Below, piece after piece: positions 52,442-62,796 of a DNA stretch of 64,000 bases. The notes under the pieces were generated by a model that saw only the letters and a list, made by a program, of their open reading frames with translations, was not told the DNA's origin and did not search any database. Positions within the stretch are counted from its first letter, which is position 1. Every line of letters begins with the position of its first letter. The position numbers and the translations under genes are program-made. Source of the DNA: Tritrichomonas musculus (lineage: Eukaryota; Parabasalia; Tritrichomonadida; Tritrichomonadidae); assembly GCA_039105265.1 (NCBI GenBank), contig JAPFFF010000054.1:124001-188000 (forward strand), read 5' to 3'.

Positions 52442-53494
52442 TTAAACACAGATTGGTCCGAGTATTTGGGATAATGCTACAGAAAAAACAATAATTGGAT
52501 TTACACCCGGATGACATTCAGCTTCAAACATTTTCTTATCCATCTTACGAAGAATAAATGTTGGATGATTTCGTGGATTTTGCAAAATAATGTTTTTCTT
52601 TGATAGAATTGGCTGATGATGAAATTCACCATTATAGCTTGTTGAATTTTTAGGCTGCTTTGGTCTCCAATTTAGCCTTGTTCCTTTATGAGAAAATGAA
52701 ACATTCATTGAATATTTATCACCGTATTTGAGATATTTTATTTTGAACTCTTGATCATCAGTATTTACAATGTTGTATCCTTGATAATCTCTAACAATGT
52801 GAGCCGTGTTTTCGATTTTATTTTCACTAATGTGGAAATTATTTCCAGGACCAATGAAAATTTCGTTATTCTTGATTTTTGCCATATAAAGAATTTGATT
52901 ATCTTTCTTTATATAATAACGTGGGCATTTCATGAATGGATTATCAGATGTAATTTGATAGAAAACTGAATGAAGTTTCTTTTTGGGTGGTTGACTTTGA
53001 TTATTATTATTATCTTTGGGATCACTTTTATCTTCTTTAGTTTCTGTCTGTACAACATCGCAACTATCATCAAATTCAAGTTCATTTAAATTGACATTTT
53101 GAAAATGAGATTGAACATTTTCATTTTCAAGAATTAAAGATGAAAGATCTTCTGGTGTTTGATTAGGAACAATATAATTAGGATCAATTGTTTGATGAAT
53201 AAAGTTTAATCCTGTATTAAATACTTGATCTGCTCCAAATATTTGTGCAAGCAAAAGAATTTCTTCAAGTTCTGAATTTTTAACATCAGTTTGTTGATTC
53301 TGGCATATCTTAAGGAAATTATCAACATTCCTTGGTGTGAATTTATTATTTAATAATTTCAAATGAATATTTTGAATATTTTCTTGACTTGAATTAATCA
53401 ATTCTTGAAATTTTCTTGAAGAATTGCTTAACAAGTAAGGATCAACCAAGAAACTCTCATTTTGATAAATAACTGTGATAGGTTGGTCAATCAT
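52442..53494 (-). CDS. BTB-like/tubby-like protein (350 aa)
   Basis: The N-terminal 110 residues (ITVIYQNESFLVDPYLLSNSSRKF, then IHLKLLNNKFTPRNVDNFL) have the pattern of a BTB-like domain. After an acidic and Asn/Gln linker (about 135-172), residues 175-350 look like a tubby C-terminal domain: short beta strands ending KNIILQNPRNHPTFILRKMDK, then MFEAECHPGVNPIIVFSVALSQI. The last part matches the long hydrophobic helix that runs through the tubby barrel, close to the protein end as in true TULPs. Tubby domains bind phosphoinositides and membranes; the phosphoinositide contacts were not verified here. BTB-like plus tubby is a combination not found in animal tubby proteins as far as I know. Confidence 0.65.
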   Translation of the reverse strand: MIDQPITVIYQNESFLVDPYLLSNSSRKFQELINSSQENIQNIHLKLLNNKFTPRNVDNFLKICQNQQTDVKNSELEEILLLAQIFGADQVFNTGLNFIHQTIDPNYIVPNQTPEDLSSLILENENVQSHFQNVNLNELEFDDSCDVVQTETKEDKSDPKDNNNNQSQPPKKKLHSVFYQITSDNPFMKCPRYYIKKDNQILYMAKIKNNEIFIGPGNNFHISENKIENTAHIVRDYQGYNIVNTDDQEFKIKYLKYGDKYSMNVSFSHKGTRLNWRPKQPKNSTSYNGEFHHQPILSKKNIILQNPRNHPTFILRKMDKKMFEAECHPGVNPIIVFSVALSQILGPICV

Positions 53495-54046
53495 AATAAA
53501 ACAAATGATAATAAAAAATATACCCTCATTTTTTTATTTTTTATCCTTTCAATTGATTATTTTATTATTAATTCAATATATTTTATTCTATTGAAATAAT
53601 TCAATTAAATATTTTTATGCAAACAAAAAATGATTTTTTTCATTATTTATCGTTGTAGTGAATATTTATAATATTTATTCATTCAAATATAGGAATAGCA
53701 TTCTTTCTATATAAAATTATTTTTTTAAATCAAATATCTTCTCAAATGGAAATAATAATAATAATATTACAATCTTGAAAATATATGTTTTTGTTATAAC
53801 AATCAATTTTTCAGATTTAACAAGCATATATATTCATTTCCTGGGTCATTTTGAGAAATTTATCAGATCAATAATCGTTAATAATCAAAATTATAGTATT
53901 ATTTGCAATATAAGTTACAATAGAAACAATTATTGGAAGTATATTCCAAAAAGAAATTTATTTAATGAAATAGGAAGTTCCTTTTTACCAAGATTTTAAT
54001 TCATATAACATTTCAATATAAATCATTCAATTCATTAATTATTCTA
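53495..54046. other. Divergent spacer, shared upstream region
   Basis: Upstream region of the tubby-like and ERCC6-like genes. TCATTC and TCATTA within 30 bp before the ATG at 54,047 fit the trichomonad initiator pattern. No gene is seen. Confidence 0.5.
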
Positions 54047-56719
54047 ATGTATTCAAGTGATGATGATTTATCTTCAGATATTGATTTTGCAAGTGTTAAA
54101 AGTATGAATCAATATGAAACAAGCGTTATTAGTTCAGCAGAGAAAAAAACAGCAGTTCAAGAAAAAAAAGAATCAAAAGAAGAAATAGAAAATAATATTA
54201 AAAAGATTAAAGTTAAATTAAGCGCAGCAAAACTCGAAGGAAAAGATAAATTAATCGAAAAATATGAAAAAAAACTTGAAGAAGAAAAATCCAAATTAGA
54301 ATTAGTTAAAATGATGCCGAGCGAAATGGGGGTTGACCTTAGTTTAGCTAACAAAACAAATGAAGATGAAGATGAAGATAACGCTATACCAGAACAAAAT
54401 GACGAATTATTAAAATATTGGCATTATCGAGTTTTACACACTGCATTTGCAGGAGAAAACTCAATTAATTTAACTCTTGATGATTCAGATATGAATATAT
54501 TTAAATCACGAAACGCTTTTATTCGAGATCATTGCGACCAATATACAGAATTAACCAATATCGATCAAAATTTGGCCATTCCCACTGCAATATGGAAATC
54601 GCTTTTTCCTCATCAGCGTGTAGCTGTTGAATGGCTTTGGGATAAATGGAATGACAAACATGGAGGAATTGAGGGAGATGAGATGGGTCTTGGCAAAACA
54701 GCTATTACCTGCACTTTTTTCCATTCATTAGTATTATCTAATATATTGAAGAAACCAATTTTAATTCTCTGTCCTTTAACAGTCGCTCAACAATGGATTC
54801 GTGAACTTCACATTTGGTGTCCACAATTGCGTTCAATTTTACTTCACTCTACTCGAACAAACAAGAATCTTACCGATGAGAAAATATTGAGTAGTTCAGA
54901 AGGAACCATAAATGTAATAGTTACTAATTATGAGACTTTATTACGGATGCGCCAAACTATGCCGATACACTCTATAGAATGGGGCATTGTAGTATGTGAC
55001 GAAGGTCATAAAATTCGGAATTATCAATCAACCATATCGAAACTTGTTAAGAAAATCCCCGCTGATTTTCGGTTAGCCATTAGTGGCTCGCCCATTCAAA
55101 ATTCTTTGATTGAACTATGGTCACTTTTTGACTTTGCGGTACCCGGTCTTCTTGGTTCTCTTGATGTATTTGAAAATGAATTTGCAGAGCCGATAAAAAT
55201 TGGTGGTTATGCAAATGCAAGCCCATTTCAAGTATTCCGTGCTTATTCATCAGCTGTTGCTCTTCGAGATCTGATTAAACCTTATCTATTACGCAGAATG
55301 AAAAAAGACGTTAATGCAAATTTGCCAGACAAATTAGAACAAATATTCTTCATTAATTTGACCAAAGTACAAATTCTGGCCTATCTTGATTATACCCGAT
55401 CGTCAGCATGCCGATCGATTATCAATGGTAATAGAGAAATGTTTTCTGGTATTGAATATTTGAGAGAATTATGCGATCATCCAAATATCGCTGATTCTGC
55501 AGCTTATAAAGATGATTTAGAATCGAGTGCAAAGTTGAATTTGATGAAGAAACTTTTACCTGCTTGGAAGAAGAAAGATCATCGTGTCTTAATTTTCTCT
55601 CAATATTTGGAGATGCTTTCTTTCATTTGTCGTCTTTGTGATGAATTGAATTTGGACTATTTTCGTATCGACGGCCAAACTCCAAATGAGAAGCGAATTA
55701 TGCTGATGGATAGATTCAATTCAGGTGAGAAATTCGCTTGCATTGCATCTACAAAAGTTGGCGGTGTTGGTGTAAATTTGACTGGTGCTGATCGTGTCAT
55801 TATTGTCGATCCCGATTGGAACCCATCAACAGACAACCAAGCACTCGAGAGGGCTTGGCGAATTGGCCAAAAGAAGAATGTTGCTGTTTACAGACTAATT
55901 ACTGTTGGAACAATTGAAGAAAAAATGTATAAGAAGCAGATCTTTAAACAATTCTTGTCAAATAAGATTTTACAGAATCCTAATCAAAAAAGAATGTTTG
56001 CACCTGACACAGTTAAAGATCTATTCAGATTAGATATGGAAGTTGAATCTGAATTCATGGAATCAGGTGAAATGCAAACACCAACAAAACCACAAAGTCC
56101 GAACAAAATCAAACTCAAATCAAGTGATGTTGAAGAAGAAGAAAGTGCTGATAACGATAAAAATTTTGATGATGATGAGAACTTTTTGAATAGAGGTGTA
56201 CATAGAATTGAAAAAATCTCTCATGATAATACTACTGCGACAGAAGATGACGATAATAATGAGGATAATAACGATTACAATGATGATGATAGTGATGACC
56301 AGAATAATGATAAGGAGGTTTTGAAAGGTCTATTTGATGATGGTGATCTTGCTCATGTTTTTCATCATGACAACTTATTTAATAAGGATAAAGATACTCC
56401 AGAGATTTACCTTCATAGAAAAAAGGCTGAAATGAAGGTTCAAGAAGCTAAAGAGAAATTAAAAAAAAGTTCCGAGGCTAGTGTAAAACAAAAAGAACAA
56501 GATGACCCACAAATCACAGCAAAGATATTTAAAGAGGTTATGTCTCTTTTTAAGAGTCATAGTGGAATGTTATCATCACAACAAATATTAGACCATTTTA
56601 TTAAAAGAAAAGATCTAAATAGAAAAAAGCCTTTGAAACATGTTTTGAGAACTGTTTCCGTTTTAAACAAAAGGACTCATGTTTGGCACTTAATGAGCAA
56701 ATATAAAAAATCTTCTTAA
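54047..56719 (+). CDS. ERCC6: ERCC6/CSB/Rad26-like SNF2 ATPase (transcription-coupled repair)
   Basis: 890 residues. A charged N-terminus with a coiled coil (about 45-85) is followed by the SNF2 ATPase: Walker A GDEMGLGKT at 210-218, Walker B-like DEGH at 318-321 in VCDEGHKIRN, SGSPIQN, and the C-terminal helicase lobe with WNPSTDNQALERAWRIGQKK (Q at 598). DEGHKIRN, the ERAWRIGQKK string and the following EEKMYKKQIFKQFLSNKIL are the pattern of the ERCC6/Rad26 subfamily rather than Snf2, ISWI or Rad54. An acidic Asp/Asn region (about 700-765) and a C-terminal winged-helix-like segment (SQQILDHFIKRKDLNRKKPLKHVLRT) follow. The family pushes stalled RNA polymerase II in transcription-coupled nucleotide excision repair; action in the nucleus is inferred from family. 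Confidence 0.88.
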   Translation: MYSSDDDLSSDIDFASVKSMNQYETSVISSAEKKTAVQEKKESKEEIENNIKKIKVKLSAAKLEGKDKLIEKYEKKLEEEKSKLELVKMMPSEMGVDLSLANKTNEDEDEDNAIPEQNDELLKYWHYRVLHTAFAGENSINLTLDDSDMNIFKSRNAFIRDHCDQYTELTNIDQNLAIPTAIWKSLFPHQRVAVEWLWDKWNDKHGGIEGDEMGLGKTAITCTFFHSLVLSNILKKPILILCPLTVAQQWIRELHIWCPQLRSILLHSTRTNKNLTDEKILSSSEGTINVIVTNYETLLRMRQTMPIHSIEWGIVVCDEGHKIRNYQSTISKLVKKIPADFRLAISGSPIQNSLIELWSLFDFAVPGLLGSLDVFENEFAEPIKIGGYANASPFQVFRAYSSAVALRDLIKPYLLRRMKKDVNANLPDKLEQIFFINLTKVQILAYLDYTRSSACRSIINGNREMFSGIEYLRELCDHPNIADSAAYKDDLESSAKLNLMKKLLPAWKKKDHRVLIFSQYLEMLSFICRLCDELNLDYFRIDGQTPNEKRIMLMDRFNSGEKFACIASTKVGGVGVNLTGADRVIIVDPDWNPSTDNQALERAWRIGQKKNVAVYRLITVGTIEEKMYKKQIFKQFLSNKILQNPNQKRMFAPDTVKDLFRLDMEVESEFMESGEMQTPTKPQSPNKIKLKSSDVEEEESADNDKNFDDDENFLNRGVHRIEKISHDNTTATEDDDNNEDNNDYNDDDSDDQNNDKEVLKGLFDDGDLAHVFHHDNLFNKDKDTPEIYLHRKKAEMKVQEAKEKLKKSSEASVKQKEQDDPQITAKIFKEVMSLFKSHSGMLSSQQILDHFIKRKDLNRKKPLKHVLRTVSVLNKRTHVWHLMSKYKKSS

Positions 56720-56996
56720 TTTTTTTTTGTTTATTAAAATATATTATTGTCTTTACCTATTACTGCTTATCTTTTTAAATATTAATACTAATATTGTTAT
56801 TTTTTTTTGATATTTATTATTTTGATATTTAATTAAAAAAAAAATAAAAGATCTTAATTACAAAAAAAGTTTAAAAAAGTATATATATGTAAAAAAAAGG
56901 ATATTATTGCTGAAAATATTTGAAAATTATCAAGATAAAATGGAATTAATAAATCATTTTTTATATAACATGACACATTATTGCTAGTATATATAA
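56720..56996. other. Spacer between ERCC6-like and protease genes
   Basis: AT-rich, 277 bp; contains poly-T and poly-A runs only. Confidence 0.5.
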
Positions 56997-57947
56997 ATGA
57001 TTGCTCTTTTATTATCTTTTGCTTCATGTGCATATTTCCATCAATATGAAGAAAAATCATTCATTTCTTGGATGCGTTCAACAAACCAATTCTATACTGG
57101 CGATGAATACCATTTACGTTTTGGATTATTTTTAGCAAGCTCCCGTTTTGTTAAAGAGCATAATGCAGCCAATAAGAAATTTAAAGTATGCCTTAATAAA
57201 TTTGCAGCTTATACACCATCTGAATATAAAGCTCTCCTTGGTTACAAGATGGAGGTATCAGACAATAACAACGCCGTCAAAACACAAAGGAAGTATAACG
57301 GAGATCTTTTAGATTGGCGCGATAAAGGTGTTGTCAATGAAATCAAAGACCAAGGAAATTGTGGTTCGTGCTGGGCGTTTTCGGCCGTACAAGCTGTTGA
57401 ATCAGCAAACGCAATTTCAACAGGAATACTTCCAAGTTATTCTGAGCAAATGCTTGTTGATTGTGTTTCATATTGCTATGGTTGCAAAGGCGGAATAATG
57501 TCAAAAGCATATGATTATGTAATGTCACACCAACAAGGTCATTACAATCCAGAAAATGAATACATATATACAGCAACTGAAGGAAATTGCAAATATTCAC
57601 AGTACACACCAGTCGGATCAATGTCTGATTATTTCAAAGTTGTTATAGGTGATGAAGATGATTTGGCAGCTAAACTCGAAACATATGGACCTGTTGCAGT
57701 TTCTATTGATTCTTCACAATACTCATTTCAACTTTATTCCGAAGGAATTTATGACGAACCCTTATGTACTTCTTCTTTTCTTGATCATGCAGTTGGATGC
57801 ATTGGATATGGAATAGAAGGCTCGACAAAGTATTGGATTGTTCGTAACTCATGGGGAACTTCATGGGGAGAAAAAGGTTATATGAAAATGATATGGAAGA
57901 ATAATCAATGCGGTATTGCGACAAATGCATGCGTTCCAGTCTCGTAA
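56997..57947 (+). CDS. Papain-family (C1A) cysteine protease, cathepsin L-like
   Basis: 316 residues with signal peptide MIALLLSFASCAY, an inhibitor I29-type prodomain (about 14-100, with RFGLFLASSRFVKEHN), and a mature domain from about L104 (LDWRDKG). The catalytic set is complete: Gln119 and Cys125 in DQGNCGSCWAFS, His264 in LDHAVGCIGYG and Asn284 in RNSWGTSWG. The Cys pattern fits the usual C1A disulfides. Length and layout are normal for the secreted or lysosomal cysteine proteases of trichomonads, which act in host-protein digestion and cytoadherence. Function in secretion is inferred from the signal peptide. The start follows an AT-rich leader with no other ATG in frame. Confidence 0.92.
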   Translation: MIALLLSFASCAYFHQYEEKSFISWMRSTNQFYTGDEYHLRFGLFLASSRFVKEHNAANKKFKVCLNKFAAYTPSEYKALLGYKMEVSDNNNAVKTQRKYNGDLLDWRDKGVVNEIKDQGNCGSCWAFSAVQAVESANAISTGILPSYSEQMLVDCVSYCYGCKGGIMSKAYDYVMSHQQGHYNPENEYIYTATEGNCKYSQYTPVGSMSDYFKVVIGDEDDLAAKLETYGPVAVSIDSSQYSFQLYSEGIYDEPLCTSSFLDHAVGCIGYGIEGSTKYWIVRNSWGTSWGEKGYMKMIWKNNQCGIATNACVPVS

Positions 57948-58168
57948 TTTTTAGTATAATTCTTCAAATCAAATTATTATTTGATTGCGTATTTTTATTA
58001 TTATTATTATTTTGTTCTTTAAAAAATTGTTTTATTTCATGAAATAATAGTTTTTGATTTAACATTTTAAAGAAGATTTTTAAAGGAAATTGATGCATCA
58101 TGATCCATTACTTTTCTCCAATATTTTGATAAAAAGTATATTGAAAAAATTGAAAGGAAATTTTAATA
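57948..58168. other. 3' flank of the protease gene
   Basis: AT-rich; nothing recognised apart from the start of the adjacent MITE. Confidence 0.5.
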
Positions 58169-58453
58169 CAGTATAGTAAAAAAATATGAAATCGTCAAAA
58201 AATACTAAAAAAGTTGGAAAATACACTTTTTCAAAGAAATAAGGCCAAATTTGCTTGGCTAATTCTTTTTATCGTCATTTGAAAAAATGGATTTTCGAAC
58301 TTTTTCGTAAAATTCAAAAAGCTGGAAAAGCTACTTTTTCAAATGACGATAAAACAATATTTACTCAAAAAAATTGAGTGTTTATTATGAAAAAGCTTGT
58401 TTTCCAACTTTTTGAATAATATTTTTACGTTTTCATATTTTTTTACTATACTG
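58169..58453. mobile_element. Tc1/mariner-type MITE, 285 bp, TA target duplication
   Basis: Ends are CAGTATAGTAAAAAAATATG and its exact inverse (at least 23 bp perfect), flanked by TA at 58,167-58,168 and 58,454-58,455. Imperfect complementarity continues inwards (AAAAAGTTGGAAAA and its inverse). An inner pair, TTTTATCGTCATTTGAAAAA and its complement, lies within about 58,266-58,359. No coding capacity. It shares the CAGTA tip with the MITE at 20,013. Confidence 0.8.
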
Positions 58454-58642
58454 TATAAAAGAATTTTTAATATTTGCGTAAATTCCATTTATAACAAATG
58501 ATATATATAAAATATGAGTAAAATTTTTTTATACTTTACAAAAAAAATATAACTATTAATAATATAATTATAAATATAGATATAGAATCAAGATAATGAT
58601 ACATTAAAAATAATGATCTAAACAGTTATATTAGTTTTATAT

Positions 58643-61480
58643 ATGGAGATTACAGAACAAATTGTTGAAAAGATCAATCAAATTATCCTACTATCCAACT
58701 CGGCTGATACTTTTATTGATCAATGCAAATATATTACAAATATTCTTCAGGATCTTGATAATATTTTTACAGGTTTACATAACCCTCCTAAACCAGATCA
58801 ATTGGCACCACTCCTTGACATTTTGAACAGATTATATGAGATTGTTAGTGAATTTAAGATAGATAAGCTCAATTTGAATATTTTTAATCTCCAAATTATT
58901 CAAACAATATTAGATCTCAAAAATATAATTCAATTGATTTATCATTTATTGCATAAAATTAATATTCAAGTAAGCAACAAGGATGATACAACTTCTCAAA
59001 ATATAATTTGTGGTCTCAAGTACTTTCGCCAATTTTTTTCAGGCTTGACTGCGAAAAAAAATCTAGAATTAAATGATAAACTTAAAAAAATTGAGAAACA
59101 GCTTGATGATATAAATCAAATTAAAGAGTATGAAATCCAAACGATACTTAGCGATATGGATAGCTATTCTACCTACAAAGGCTTTAAAAAATCAACAAAA
59201 GAAGAAGTTACAATTAAAATCTTCAAACCAAACCAAAATGTGCAAAAAACTTTTGATAGTCTTATTAAAATTCATGAAAGCACTAATCATTCAAATTTAG
59301 AATCATTTGTGGAATCAAGTGAACCATCACCATATTTTATTGTTACCAATCGTAATGGCCAAGAACTTTCAGCTATTATAAACAATAATGCAAATTTAAT
59401 AAATAAAACAAATATAGCACAAACATATAAATCTCAAAACATATCATTACAAGCAGGTTACAGAACAATAATATCAATTAAAATTGCTATGGCAATTGGA
59501 TTTCTTCATTCACTTAACATTGTCCATGGTGATCTTTGCAGCGCAAATATCACTATTGATGAATCGTTGAATCCACAGGTCATAAACTTTTCAAATTCGC
59601 AATTTCTTTCAGAAGATTTCGAAATCCTATCTTTAAAGCCATCATCATTGTCAAGTGCTTTTATAGCCCCTGAACTTTGTGTCGATGAGGCTGGATACAA
59701 TGAGAGCATTGATACCTTTTCATTTGGTGGTCTTTTATACGAATTATTAACATCTGAGTCACCTTTTGGAGGATGCTCAAACATTGAAACAAAAATCAAA
59801 TTAGGCCAGAGGCCAACTATCCCTGAAGAAGCTTCACCTGAATTGAGAAAACTAATTGAAAAATCTTGGTCACAAGAACCAAATGATCGGCCTTCATTTT
59901 CAGACATTATTTATGACATTTTGCAAAAACAAATAACTTTCCCTGGTGACGAAAATTCGGAGGCTGTTAAACAATTCTTCAAACAAAATTCAATTATCAA
60001 TGAAGAAATAATCTTTTGTTGCGATATTTGCAAAAAAATATCAGATACAGCTGATCAAGTTTTCGTTTATAATCATGAATGCAATCGTATTCGATCTCTT
60101 ATTCATAGTTATGAATTTTACCTTATTACCTCTAATTATGCAACCAATCGATATTGTAATGAGCAAGATCTATCAAAAATTCAAAATTTAAAGAAAGCAT
60201 TGAACTTGCTTCAGTTAGATTTGAAGCAAATTTGCCCTAATGAATATTTTGCTAATGGATATAATTATAAAGTTGAAGAAATGGCGATGGATCTTTTTAA
60301 CTTAATGAATAATGTTTTTATAGCAATGTTTGATCTTAAATTTAAAGTTAGCAAATACGATTTTAATACTAGCGACATTGTTCGAGATTTTCGTCGAATT
60401 TTTGGTATATTTAAAGAATATAGTGGCATAAAAATCAATGAAGATGAAGAATTTAATGAACAAAACCTTAAATCTGAAAGAAATATCTTCGTTGTTCGAA
60501 TGAAGGAGATTAATCATTTTTTAAGAGAAGCGGGCTATACATCTTCAATTACACAAGAAGAAGTTAATAAAAGAATTACCATAATTTTCAACGAGTATCA
60601 TGATTACTATGTTAAAAGAGATGATTTTACAATCATTAAATTAGATGATGCTTCTGGCGTTTCTGCTTTCGTTCATAAAGGTAAACAAAAATCAACCGGG
60701 AAGTTGGTTGCAATCAAAGAATTTAAGAAAAATTTCTTGAATGAAGATTCAATGAAATATTTAAAAAGAGAAATCACCTTCCTTTTAACTCTTCATAATA
60801 AGTATTTAGTTCCTTTTATTGGATTTAACAATGATGATAAACAACCTCTTTGGATTATTTCCGAATATATTGAAGGAGGTGATCTTTTTGATGCAAATTC
60901 TAATTCGGCTCATCCCTTAACAGATTTTGTGAAAACAAAAATTGCTTTTGAAATAGCAGAAGGAATGGAATATTTGCATTCTAAGAGCGTCATTCATCGA
61001 GATTTAAAAACTAATAATATTCTTTTGAAAAACGGAGATACCCCTTTGATAGTTGACTTTGGATATGCAAGATCAGATATATCAATACAAATGACGCGAA
61101 GTGTCGGCACATATAACTATATGGCTCCTGAAGTTATAAAAAATAATGGAATATATGATTTCAAAGCAGACGTTTATTCTTTTGCAATGATACTTTGGGA
61201 ACTATATTCTGGCGAATATCCATTTAAAGGCATGGATGACAAAAATGTTCTCGAAAGAATTATTAATAATGCACCCTTGCCATTCAGTAAAGGAAAAATA
61301 CCAGTTGTGTTGAGGAAACTAATTGGTGATGCAAGAAATTTTGAACCATCTCAACGACCAACTTTTACCGAAATAATCGAAAGAATGATTAAAGAAAAAA
61401 TTTCTTATGGTACTGCTAATCCTGAAGAAATCGAAAATTTCTACAATAAGAAAGCAAAACAAAGAAAAAATCAAATGTAA
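58643..61480 (+). CDS. JAK-like tandem pseudokinase-kinase (TKL type), 945 aa
   Basis: The N-terminal 160 residues form a helical bundle-like segment, as found before many trichomonad TKL kinases. The first kinase domain (about 170-430) has HGDLCSANI (H295, G296, D297), but DFG is NFS (N315-S317); APE is intact, so ATP-metal coordination is probably lost. A second helical region (about 450-660) separates it from the second domain (about 665-935), which has a complete catalytic set: VAIK with K692, HRDLKTNN with D787, DFG with D805, and APE. The second half should be an active Ser/Thr or dual-specificity kinase. The pseudokinase-then-kinase order resembles metazoan JAKs only in architecture, not by descent. 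Regulation of the second domain by the first is inference. Confidence 0.85.
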   Translation: MEITEQIVEKINQIILLSNSADTFIDQCKYITNILQDLDNIFTGLHNPPKPDQLAPLLDILNRLYEIVSEFKIDKLNLNIFNLQIIQTILDLKNIIQLIYHLLHKINIQVSNKDDTTSQNIICGLKYFRQFFSGLTAKKNLELNDKLKKIEKQLDDINQIKEYEIQTILSDMDSYSTYKGFKKSTKEEVTIKIFKPNQNVQKTFDSLIKIHESTNHSNLESFVESSEPSPYFIVTNRNGQELSAIINNNANLINKTNIAQTYKSQNISLQAGYRTIISIKIAMAIGFLHSLNIVHGDLCSANITIDESLNPQVINFSNSQFLSEDFEILSLKPSSLSSAFIAPELCVDEAGYNESIDTFSFGGLLYELLTSESPFGGCSNIETKIKLGQRPTIPEEASPELRKLIEKSWSQEPNDRPSFSDIIYDILQKQITFPGDENSEAVKQFFKQNSIINEEIIFCCDICKKISDTADQVFVYNHECNRIRSLIHSYEFYLITSNYATNRYCNEQDLSKIQNLKKALNLLQLDLKQICPNEYFANGYNYKVEEMAMDLFNLMNNVFIAMFDLKFKVSKYDFNTSDIVRDFRRIFGIFKEYSGIKINEDEEFNEQNLKSERNIFVVRMKEINHFLREAGYTSSITQEEVNKRITIIFNEYHDYYVKRDDFTIIKLDDASGVSAFVHKGKQKSTGKLVAIKEFKKNFLNEDSMKYLKREITFLLTLHNKYLVPFIGFNNDDKQPLWIISEYIEGGDLFDANSNSAHPLTDFVKTKIAFEIAEGMEYLHSKSVIHRDLKTNNILLKNGDTPLIVDFGYARSDISIQMTRSVGTYNYMAPEVIKNNGIYDFKADVYSFAMILWELYSGEYPFKGMDDKNVLERIINNAPLPFSKGKIPVVLRKLIGDARNFEPSQRPTFTEIIERMIKEKISYGTANPEEIENFYNKKAKQRKNQM

Positions 61481-61608
61481 TTGGAATATTTTATAAGATT
61501 ATTAAAAAAATAAATTGTATGTAATTTAAATAACCTTATATATATAAATTGTTTTCAATACTGCAACTTTATATTTCGTTTTTATTATTTATGTCATTTA
61601 TTTTTTAT
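61481..61608. other. Convergent spacer
   Basis: 128 bp of AT-rich sequence; nothing recognised. Confidence 0.5.
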
Positions 61609-62796
61609 TTATTGATTGATTTTATCACGAAGTTCCTGAACTCCTTTAACAAGATTTTGCAATCCTTGAGTAAGTTCTGCATCTGGAATTGAGAAGATGA
61701 CTCTGTAAAACCCAGGTTCATCCATGTGGAATCCTGCTGCTCCAGGAAGAATATGAACTTTATATTTTAACATCAAACTCCTCCACACATCTAATTCTTT
61801 TTCTTTACTACCTTTAACTAGATCTCTTAGATCTATCATTAAAAATAATGAGTTTTCGCATTTTCGATAAGAAATTTGACCATCATCCAAAATTTTCATC
61901 ATTTTAGTTTCATTTATAGAAAGATTTTTACGAAATTGCTTGATCCAGTTATCGCGAACACCATATTTTTGATCAAGTAATCTTATGCAGAGCCATTGAG
62001 TATCACTTGATAAATGGAAACAACCTCGAGCAATTCTCATCAAATCTAATAATTCATTATTTCTTGTCCAAAAGAATCCAACGTTGCATCCTGCTAGTCC
62101 CCAATCTTTACTCATTCCATAAAACTGATGAACAACCTCCGGTTTTGCATTTTTTAATCCAGCAATTGAATGATATGATTTTCCATGACGGTTAGATAAT
62201 GCATAAACGTCGTCAGTAACAACATGGAGATATGGATTTTGATAGCACCATTCAAGTATTTTTTCTGGATTTTCAATGATATCTCCTATTGGATTTCCAG
62301 GATTTGTAAGAATTAATAATCGAGCTTTTTCAGGAGGCTTTTCTGGCAAATGATCTAAATCAATATATTCGACTTTGGCTGCGCATGCTGATAGATCTGG
62401 TTCAAAGCATCCATAGCAAGGTTTGGGAATCAAGATTATATCTCCATCATCACCATCACAAAGAACAAGACCAAGTTTTTCCACTAGAAAAGCAATTCCA
62501 CTGCCAAATAAAAATTGTGATGGCTTGGCTTCTTTTATATCAAAATAATCATGATATAAAGATGCAAGTGCATCGTTAAGCTGTCCTTCTAAATTAGCAA
62601 AATATGTTTCATCTTTAGTAGTAATTCCTTTACGATGCTCAATTATTGGCTGCAATAGTTCATCCATAACACGATTTTCAGCTGTTCCAAGGTTGATAAT
62701 GTTTGGATCTTTTGAGCAAGCCCAATAACCTTCCCAAAGTGGCGATTCAGGTGCAGCTTTTAATCGTTGAATGTAGCGGGTTTGCTTTAAAGCCAT
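61609..62796 (-). CDS. PLP-dependent class I/II aminotransferase, ACC-synthase-like
   Basis: 395 residues of fold-type I aminotransferase. NLGTAENRVMDELLQPII near 35-52 resembles the substrate-pocket start of ACC synthases and related aminotransferases. NPGNPIG (165-171), DDVYAL (195-200) and the PLP lysine K230 in YGMSKDWGLAGCNVG are in order; a C-terminal FYRVIFS contains the arginine that would bind the substrate carboxylate. The enzyme is probably an aminotransferase acting on aromatic, alanine-like or methionine-derived substrates; ACC synthesis itself is unlikely to be assignable from sequence alone. It is single-domain and intronless, with cytosolic location expected because no targeting peptide is seen. 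Confidence 0.82.
   Translation of the reverse strand: MALKQTRYIQRLKAAPESPLWEGYWACSKDPNIINLGTAENRVMDELLQPIIEHRKGITTKDETYFANLEGQLNDALASLYHDYFDIKEAKPSQFLFGSGIAFLVEKLGLVLCDGDDGDIILIPKPCYGCFEPDLSACAAKVEYIDLDHLPEKPPEKARLLILTNPGNPIGDIIENPEKILEWCYQNPYLHVVTDDVYALSNRHGKSYHSIAGLKNAKPEVVHQFYGMSKDWGLAGCNVGFFWTRNNELLDLMRIARGCFHLSSDTQWLCIRLLDQKYGVRDNWIKQFRKNLSINETKMMKILDDGQISYRKCENSLFLMIDLRDLVKGSKEKELDVWRSLMLKYKVHILPGAAGFHMDEPGFYRVIFSIPDAELTQGLQNLVKGVQELRDKINQ

Noticed and set aside
61609-62796. Calling the aminotransferase a true ACC synthase
   Set aside because: The family resemblance is clear, but substrate specificity cannot be read from these motifs.
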